Origin: Candidatus Altimarinota bacterium
Lineage (GTDB): Bacteria > Patescibacteriota > Gracilibacteria > BD1-5 > UBA6164
Assembly (NCBI GenBank): GCA_027062145.1
Contig: JAMOTX010000071.1
Coordinates: 1 to 5,652, forward strand
DNA length: 5,652 nt
Reading direction: 5' to 3'
The notes under the pieces were generated by a model, which saw nothing but the letters and a program-made list of their open reading frames with translations, was not told the DNA's origin and ran no database searches. Made by a program: the position numbers and the translations under genes. Numbering within the stretch: position 1 is the first letter of the stretch; each line of letters opens with the position of its first letter. This document shows positions 1 to 5,652 of the stretch, piece after piece.

Positions 1-945
1 TTGACTATAGCTACTACTAATGCTAATAGTGTTGATTTTTATTGAGAAAAAAATAGTTTTTGGTGATTATGAACATCTCAAATATCAACATTGAAATCAA
101 AAATAGACTATATTCAGTATAAAACATGATTAAATACTGATGTAGTTATTCTTTGAAAATGAGATAAAGAATGATGTTATAATGTAGCAAATTTTGATAA
201 TTGTGTTCAAACTAAATACTGATATTGATCAGATATTATCATAGTTCTTAAGATGAAATCTAATATCTCTTCTAGAGGGAATATTAGATCATATATGGAT
301 AACAAAAATCATCCTATTATTACTACTTGAATATTAAAATCTATTCAGGACTCAATTACTTATAATTTTTGAAGTAATAATTTCAAAAAATGACTTTTAG
401 AATATTATAATAAACTAGATATTCAAATCACTAAAACTTGTAAAAACTTATTAAATGAAAATAAAGATTTTTGATGAAGTTTATATAATAGTGAATGTAA
501 AATAATTCCTTTAAAAAAAGTATATGATGAAAATAATCTTTTAAGAAGTGAAGCTTGAAAAAATGCTAGTTTTTGGAGAAATATCTATATTGGAATATCA
601 TTATTTTTATTTTCTTTGTTTATGGTAGTAATGCATATTTATTACTTATGAAGATTAAAAAAAGTTTTTAAGGATATTAAGTTTAAATTAATAGACTTAG
701 ATGACTCAAAAACTTTTGAAAAAGACACTATAAAAACAAGAAAAGAATTAGAAAAATTAATTAAAAAAATAGAAATTTATTTGTGAAATTCAGATAAAAT
801 ATGGTTAAAGGTGAGAAAATATTATATTGAAGCGGATACTAAATTCAATGAAATCAGTAAAGAACATGAAAAATCTATTTTGTATTTTAATAATCAAAAT
901 AAATTAACAGATGAATTAAATGATTTTAAAAACATTAATATTTAA
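1..945 (+). CDS. TPM-domain membrane protein, 5' end cut by window
   Basis: Read with TGA as glycine, frame 1 is open from the left edge to TAA at 943-945 (a second TAA follows at once), giving 314 visible residues. The first residues (LTIATTNANS) look like the end of a signal peptide, so only a short N-terminal piece is probably missing. Residues about 27-143 resemble a TPM domain: a helix, a strand ending in DVVIL, then YGYGSDIIIVL, then a helical half with FGSNNFKKGLLEYYN. TPM domains usually sit outside the cytoplasmic membrane; some have phosphatase activity or take part in photosystem repair or envelope upkeep. Cysteines 59, 68, 147 and 166 could pair if exported. A membrane helix spans about 196-216, followed by a charged, probably coiled-coil cytoplasmic tail. 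About 17 of 19 glycines are TGA. It lacks the Gly-rich tail common in the family, and the next gene ends in one. The family call is from pattern only and no catalytic residues are assigned. Confidence 0.6.
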
Positions 946-954
946 TAAACAAAT

Positions 955-2559
955 ATGTTATATTTAACTAAATTAATTGATAAATTAGATGATATTGAAG
1001 ATAATTTTAATGTTATTAATTGAAGAATTATTGAATTTTGAAAATCAATTGATAATGAATATCTTGATTTTTGATTAATAAAAAAATATGAAAAAATACT
1101 TATTGAGTATTTGAATTTTATAAAAGATGAAAAGAAAAATTTGTGAAAATGAATTGATGAGGATTCTAAAATAGAATTTAGTGCAACTAAAAAATTAGTT
1201 GAAACAAGGTTAGATCAATTATTAGCATTAATTAATTCAGTATTAATAAAGGTAAAGAAAATTTCGCAAATAAAAAAAGATAGTATTCAAAATGAAAAAA
1301 TAGAAGAATCTTTTGAATGATTGTCACAAATGGAAAATCTAGAAAGTCTACTACTAGACTTTAAAAATGAATTAAAAATTTATAAAAAATTTCAAAAATT
1401 ATTATGAATTAAAATTGACCTAAATGATGAAATCGAAAAAGAAATAGAAAATAATAATTCTAAAGAAAGTATGATTTTGATACAAAAGAATTTTGTAGAA
1501 GAAACATCAGATTTTTTAGAAGAAATTTATGATTCTAAAATGAAAAGATATATAGAAATATCAAAAAGAGATGATCAAATATTTTATAGTATAAAAACTG
1601 AGAAAGCTTATGATGATTTATTTACTAAAAATTTTAATAGTAAGTATACAGTTTGATTAAAATTAGAATGAGCAGGGTTGTATAGTGATTATATGAAATA
1701 TCAAAAATTTAATGAAAATTTAGATCTAATATTAGATATTTCTACTTTTTGCAATGATTATGAATTAAATTTAAGTAATGCTAAAATTTATTGATTAGAA
1801 AAATTAATATATTCATTTAGTGATATAAATGAAAAATTGAAAAAAAATATATTAAATAAAAATGATTTTGACTTGAACGAAATTATTCTTTATATAGATA
1901 AAGAATTTTGAGTATATAAATTGAAAGCATTATTTGATTTTTTTGATTCATTTTGAGATTTACTAGAAGTATATAGGTCTTTAAAAACAATTGATTTTAA
2001 TAATATAAATGATTTTTATGAATCATGATTTGCTAAATTTTTTAGTTCTAATGAAATATGAGAAAATATTATTTCAAAAATAATTAAAAATAGTAGTTAT
2101 GGCTTAGTATTAGATTTTGCTAAAAATGAAATTAATTTTGATAATTTATTAGATAATACTAATGAAATAAGAAAAATTCATTGAAGTGAAATAAAATCAT
2201 TTTTATCTAATGAGAAAATTAAATTAGATATATTGTTTAACGCAGTGTTACTTTCAAATAAGGAGATAAGTTATTATAATTATCCATGAACACTAAAATC
2301 TCTTAAAGCTAGTATTCTAAATCATTTTAAATGATATTATATGGAATATATGTATAGTGAATTTATTTTGTATTATAATCAAGCCGCAAGAAATAGATAT
2401 AGATCAGAAAGACAAAGATACTTAGCTGCAAAAAGAGCGTCTAGATATAATTCTTCTTATTGATCATGAGGATATTCTTCATGAGGATGAGGATGGTCAT
2501 CATGATGATCTTCATCTTGAAGTAGTAGTTATAGTAGCTCGGGAAGTAGTAGTTGGTAA
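955..2559 (+). CDS. Unrecognised helical protein with Gly/Ser-rich tail
   Basis: With TGA as glycine this is one open frame from ATG to TAA, 534 residues; in the standard code it would be broken 24 times. I do not recognise the family. Residues 1-480 are rich in Lys, Glu, Asn, Asp, Ile and Leu with heptad-like hydrophobic spacing, suggesting long helices or coiled coil. I see no signal peptide and no membrane segment. Residues about 476-498 are basic (QAARNRYRSERQRYL and on), and residues 500-534 are a Ser/Gly tail with scattered aromatics ending SSSW. Such a tail is typical of TPM/YgcG-like proteins, whose TPM domain here is in the gene just upstream. The ATG lies nine bases after that gene's first stop, in the same frame, so the two are probably cotranscribed. 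No Shine-Dalgarno sequence is present; the leader is AT-rich with no G. A strong terminator follows directly. A cytoplasmic partner of the TPM protein is a guess. Confidence 0.85.
2452..2556 (+). repeat. Low-complexity Ser/Gly-coding tail
   Basis: This is the 3' end of the preceding gene, coding for 35 residues that are nearly all Ser, Gly, Tyr and Trp. Seven of the eleven glycines are TGA and four are GGA, so the DNA is a dense run of TCA/TCT/AGT, TGA and GGA codons. Gly-rich tails ending in an aromatic residue are common in TPM-domain proteins. Slippage in such a tract could vary its length between strains. Confidence 0.8.
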
Positions 2560-2562
2560 AAT

Positions 2563-2596
2563 AAAAATATTAGAGTTTGCACTCTAATATTTTTTT
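2563..2596 (+). terminator. Intrinsic terminator after the TPM/GS-tail gene pair
   Basis: A perfect 14-bp stem (2563-2576 with 2581-2594) closes a four-base loop TTGC, and the right arm runs into a T tract ending at 2596. It starts four bases after the TAA stop. The core of the stem, ATTAGAGT/ACTCTAAT, recurs in the terminator at 3318-3350. The left arm starts with an A run, so it may also work in the opposite direction, but there is no minus-strand gene here that would need it. Confidence 0.9.
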
Positions 2597-2638
2597 ATTA
2601 AACTATTATTGAAATTTTAATAAGAAATAAAATATAAA

Positions 2639-3316
2639 ATGAAATTACCAAAAGTAGAGATATATTCAGATTGATGAGCAAGACCAAATCCTTGAGTAGG
2701 AGGGTATTGAGTAGTTATGAAATATAGATGAATAGTAAAAGAATTTTCTTGATTTGCAGAACATAGCACAAATAATAGAATGGAGTTAACTGGTGCAATT
2801 ACATGACTTGAAAAATTAAATACAAAATCAAAAGTAACTCTTTATACTGATTCACAATATACTATTAATGGTATAGAAAAATGATGGGCAAAAAGTTGGA
2901 AAGAAAATAATTGGATGAGAACAAAAACAGATAAAGTGCTAAATGCTGATTTATGGGAAAAGTTTTTAAACATAGTAGAACAACATGAAGTGAAGTTTGA
3001 ATGGGTGAAAGGGCATAACTGACATGAAGAAAATGAAAGATGTGATGAGTTAGCTACTGAACAAATATTAAAGAATGCTAAAGCTTTAAATCTAGATAAT
3101 GATTCTTTAATCAAAAAAGTTTTAAATGAAAATGTTGATAAAAGTATAAAAATTACAGAAGAGTGACAAGCTTGTAGAAAATGTTGAACAAAAGTTGTTA
3201 AAGCATTTCCGAAGAAAAAAAGTACTAAAAATAAAAGCTATTTTTATAGATATTATTTAAATTGTCCTGGATGTAAGACAAATTACTTTTTGGATGAAGC
3301 AAAAGTTATGTGTTAA
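2639..3316 (+). CDS. rnhA: Ribonuclease HI with C-terminal zinc ribbon
   Basis: This 225-residue protein cuts the RNA strand of RNA-DNA hybrids, as in primer removal and R-loop clearance in the cytoplasm. The catalytic set is complete: D11 in IYSDGGARPNPG, E49 in NNRMEL, D71 in LYTDSQY, then H126 and D136 in VKGHNGHEENERCDELA. These match E. coli D10, E48, D70, H124 and D134. The catalytic domain fills about residues 1-150, close to the usual length of 155. A linker leads to a zinc ribbon with C179-x2-C182 and C209-x2-C212 near the C-terminus, which E. coli RNase HI lacks. Eleven of 17 glycines are TGA, including G12, G13 and G19 of the active-site loop, which fixes the genetic code. The ATG is the only start ahead of the first strand; it has no Shine-Dalgarno. 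The gene stands alone between two terminators and converges with the M48 gene. Stop is TAATAA. Confidence 0.97.
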
Positions 3317-3317
3317 T

Positions 3318-3350
3318 AAAAAAGATTAGAGTCATACTCTAATCTTTTTT
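3318..3350. terminator. Bidirectional terminator between convergent genes
   Basis: A perfect 15-bp stem (3318-3332 with 3336-3350) has a three-base loop CAT. It begins with six A and ends with six T, so transcripts from either side end in a U run. It starts right after the RNase HI stop codon. Its right arm contains the last codons and the TAG stop (3339-3341) of the M48 gene on the minus strand. It therefore serves both genes. Confidence 0.9.
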
Positions 3351-4106
3351 ATTATAAATAAATTTATGACATTTTATGTTTTTGTTTAAATTCATTTTTT
3401 TCATTTTTTCTATTCTTTTAACATTTGTTGGATGATCTGATAATAAAAGTAAATAGTTATTGAAATCACCATTTCAATTTTCAAAAAAATTAACACTACA
3501 ATTAAGATTTAAATTCATTTTATTAATTAATTCAATTCATCAAATATCTGCATTTATTTCTGTTATTCTACTACTGTATTTATTTGCAATATTTGATATA
3601 TCTTTATTGAAATCAAATCAAAAAAATTGTAAAGTTAGATAAAAGGGAATTTCAGTTAATAAAGAATGTAATACATCTCTATTTTCTATATGTTTCATTT
3701 CATGTCATACAATAAATATTAGCTCTTCTTCATAATCAATATTTTCTAATAATCATTTTGTAAGTATTATATTTCATCATATAAACGCGTAAGCATTTAT
3801 GTCTTCACTATCTTCTAAATATATATTTATACCTTTTAAATCAACTATTTTATTAGTTAAATTAGTATTAATATCAAGCAGTGTTTTATTTTCTTTTATA
3901 AATGGTATATCTGAAAATAATTCTTTCTCTTTTTCTAATGATATTGATCATATAATAAAATATGAAAATAAATAAAAACTTAAGTATGAAACTATAAAAA
4001 AAGGTATTGTTATAATTAACATTTTTCATAACCATCAAAAATCAGGGTTTGATGGATTAATATTATCTTCATAATCTCATTTAATTGGTAATTTTACAGT
4101 TTTCAT
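3339..4106 (-). CDS. Membrane-anchored M48-family zinc metallopeptidase
   Basis: Read on the minus strand with TGA as glycine, this gives 255 residues from ATG (4104-4106) to TAG (3339-3341). A hydrophobic segment at about 28-53 anchors the protein. The peptidase domain follows: NAYAFIGGNIILTKGLLENI, then HEMKH at 135-139 (the HExxH zinc and catalytic site), then EINAD with E183 as likely third zinc ligand and D187. DHPTNVKRIEKM near the end is the usual M48 C-terminal motif. M48 proteins (HtpX, Oma1, BepA and LoiP types) degrade misfolded membrane or envelope proteins. With a single anchor and small size it is closer in layout to Oma1/BepA-type domains than to multi-helix HtpX, but the subfamily is not settled. 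The active site seems intact. Twelve of 14 glycines are TGA. It diverges from the zinc-ribbon/bPH2 gene across 96 bp and may be co-regulated with it. No Shine-Dalgarno is seen. Confidence 0.93.
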
Positions 4107-4202
4107 ATTATATATAGTGTTATATTAACTTAAGTATAGTTTTTTTTTGTATTATTAAAAGATTATGTTAGTATTTTGTTAACTTATTATTTAACAATAA
4201 AT
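4107..4202. promoter_or_regulatory. Divergent intergenic region, probable back-to-back promoters
   Basis: Both flanking genes start here, so promoters are expected. Weak sigma-70-like boxes are visible. For the minus-strand gene, TATACT (complement of 4133-4138) lies 26 bases before the ATG. For the plus-strand gene, TTGTAT (4147-4152) and TAGTAT (4169-4174) are 16 bases apart and 28 bases before the ATG. A run of nine T occupies 4140-4148. The octamer TTAACTTA occurs at 4125-4132 and 4179-4186, on either side of the boxes, and could be an operator pair, though chance is likely in DNA this AT-rich. The individual boxes are low confidence; that promoters are present is more certain. Confidence 0.45.
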
Positions 4203-5652
4203 ATGGCTAAAATTAAATGTCCAGAATGTGATAAAGAATATGAAATTGATTCTAAATTAGAATGAAAAAAAGTTAAATGTTCAAAATGTGAGAATGTTTT
4301 TACTTTATCATTTTCAAAAAATGAAGATATACAGGAAAAAAATATTGAAGTTGCAAGTGATGATAAATCTATTGAAGAAAATAATAATAAAAAATTAGAA
4401 GAAAAAGAACCTGATAATGTGATTAAACCTCATAAAACAAGTTATATATTATTATGAAGTCCAGTTTTATTATTTTCTATTATAACATTAATAACATTTT
4501 TTATAGCATTACCTATTTGAATAGTTTTTTTGATATTAACTGCTTTAATTTATATGTGGTTTAATATTAAATATAAAAAAGAAGAATATATTATTACTGA
4601 TAGAAAAATTATTTATAATTATTGAAATCTATTTTCAGATAATTCTGTAGAAGTTAATTTAAATAAAATTACTCAAGTTAGTTCTATTTTAGGATTTATT
4701 CAATATAAAATATTTTGAACATGAAATCTTAGAATTAAAACAGCTTGAAGTGATAGCTCAAAAATTAATTTTAAAAATATACTTTTAACAATGGATATTT
4801 ATGAAAATGTTCAATGAAGAATGAGAAAAAATGGTTTTCATTTACTTAAAGATAAATTAGTTCAAACTACAAAACCACATTGGTTATGAATTATTTGAGA
4901 AATTTTCTGACAATTAGTTGCAAATTTTTTAATTGTATTCGTATGATTATGAAATATTTTTGCTGTATTAGGTCAGTATAGTTCATCTGATATAACTTTA
5001 TTTACATTATTACCATCTATTTTATTTTGAATAATTGCTATATTTTTATTAACAATTACTTATCTAGATTTAAAAAGAAGAAAATATGATGTTTATACAG
5101 ATTCTATATTCTATACTGAATGATTTCTAACTAAGCATTTTTCATTTTTACCAATGGAGTCTGTTGCAGATACAGAAAATACACAAAGCTTCTTTTCGAA
5201 AATATTTGGTTTGCATGATGTAATTGTTAGTTCTGAATGATCTAACAATAAAGTGTTATTCAAAAATATGCTGGACTGAGAACAAATGATGAAAAATATC
5301 AAATATCTCAAGGATAATATCATTATGTGAGAAAAAGATGTTTTATTATGAGAAGAAAAAAGTGCTAATAGTTTAATATGATTTAAAGATAAAATAGAAA
5401 AACCTTTAGATTATGATAAAGGTTTTAGAGGGGAATATAAAATGAGTATGCTAAAATCTATAGTTGTAATATTACCATTACTATTATTTCCACCTGTTTT
5501 CATCGCTGCATTTATTGCTCAAGTTATAAGAGTTTTGTTTACTAAATTTATAGTAGAAGAATCTAGTATTGAAAAGAAATTTGAATTTTTAAGTAAAAAA
5601 CATAATTCATTTAGTGTTGAAAAAATAACATGAGTTATAATTAAAGAATCTC
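4203..5652 (+). CDS. Zinc-ribbon, multi-bPH2 (DUF304) membrane protein, 3' end cut
   Basis: With TGA as glycine this frame is open from ATG to the right edge, 483 residues visible. Residues 1-34 form an MJ0042-like zinc ribbon (C6-x2-C9, C26-x2-C29, IKCPECDKEYEID then VKCSKCENVF). A charged, Asn/Glu/Lys-rich linker runs to about 78. Then a unit of hydrophobic helices plus a soluble bacterial PH (bPH2, DUF304) domain repeats: helices 80-120 with domain 125-195 (YIITDRKIIYNYGNLF, LNKITQV); helices 228-288 with domain 293-370 (YDVYTDSIFYTEGFL, PMESVADTE); helices 415-445 with a third domain starting at about 446 (FSVEKITGVII) and cut by the edge. Three such units recall YdbT of Bacillus subtilis, a family of uncertain role linked to resistance to some antimicrobial peptides. 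The added zinc ribbon is notable. About 21 of 27 glycines are TGA. It is transcribed divergently from the M48 peptidase. Function beyond a membrane scaffold or sensor is not inferable. Confidence 0.85.

Noticed and set aside
1471..1656. A separate 61-residue small protein starting at ATG 1471.
   Set aside because: It is in frame with, and part of, the 534-residue gene; it looks separate only if TGA is taken as stop.
1..2559. Widespread pseudogene decay, given the many in-frame TGA codons.
   Set aside because: TGA is the only interrupting triplet. TAA and TAG are absent in frame over hundreds of codons, and conserved motifs need glycine at TGA.
2609..2638. Promoter for RNase HI: TTGAAA (2609-2614) and TATAAA (2633-2638) with 18-base spacing.
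   Set aside because: The boxes are good matches, but the -10 box touches the ATG, so transcription would start inside the gene with no later start codon ahead of the catalytic loop.
2842..3114. A 90-residue open frame on the minus strand.
   Set aside because: It is antisense to the RNase HI catalytic domain, which has all its active-site residues, and shows no protein motif of its own.
3460..3642. A 60-residue hydrophobic open frame on the plus strand.
   Set aside because: It is antisense to the M48 peptidase coding sequence, whose motifs are intact, and is a reading-frame shadow.
3977..4137. An 11-base repeat AACTTAAGTAT at 3977-3987 and 4127-4137.
   Set aside because: One copy lies in the coding sequence of the M48 anchor and the other in the intergenic region; most likely chance in AT-rich DNA.
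5111..5323. A 70-residue open frame on the minus strand.
   Set aside because: It is antisense to the second bPH2 domain and has no support of its own.
5442..5633. A separate 63-residue membrane protein.
   Set aside because: It is the in-frame third membrane/bPH2 unit of the zinc-ribbon protein, bounded by TGA codons that are glycine here.
1..5652. CRISPR array, insertion sequence, tRNA or rRNA gene.
   Set aside because: No regularly spaced repeats, transposase motifs, terminal inverted repeats or structured RNA signatures were seen, and coding sequence covers almost everything.

Overview
The window is a very AT-rich stretch of bacterial DNA that only makes sense if TGA is read as glycine and only TAA and TAG are stops (NCBI code 25, or its Absconditabacterales variant). 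The proof is inside the window. The RNase HI gene has TGA at the fixed glycines of its active-site loop (IYSDGGARPNPG), and every tryptophan I read is TGG. By hand count about 85 of about 107 glycine codons are TGA. Arginine is written only as AGA or AGG, never CGN. These traits point to Candidate Phyla Radiation bacteria of the Gracilibacteria or Absconditabacteria (SR1) group. The sequence alone does not decide between the two. A standard-code gene caller would break every gene here into fragments.

Layout. Positions 1-945 (+) hold the 3' part of a secreted or membrane TPM-domain protein; its start lies left of the window. After two in-frame TAA codons, 955-2559 (+) encodes a 534-residue, mostly helical, unrecognised protein with a Gly/Ser-rich tail ending in Trp. 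A strong hairpin terminator follows. At 2639-3316 (+) is ribonuclease HI with an added C-terminal zinc ribbon. It converges with 3339-4106 (-), a membrane-anchored M48 zinc metallopeptidase whose last codons and TAG stop lie inside a shared bidirectional terminator. A 96-bp divergent intergenic region (4107-4202) separates it from 4203-5652 (+). That last gene encodes an MJ0042-like zinc ribbon followed by repeated [membrane segments + bacterial PH (bPH2/DUF304)] units and runs off the right edge.

How they may work together. Apart from RNase HI, the recognisable genes are envelope proteins: a TPM domain, an M48 protease and a bPH2 protein. TPM and M48 proteins are known to keep company with LemA in other bacteria, but no LemA is visible here. 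A membrane or envelope maintenance role for the neighbourhood is inference. I do not see a CRISPR array, transposon, tRNA, rRNA or an obvious defence system. No coding-free stretch exceeds about 100 bases.
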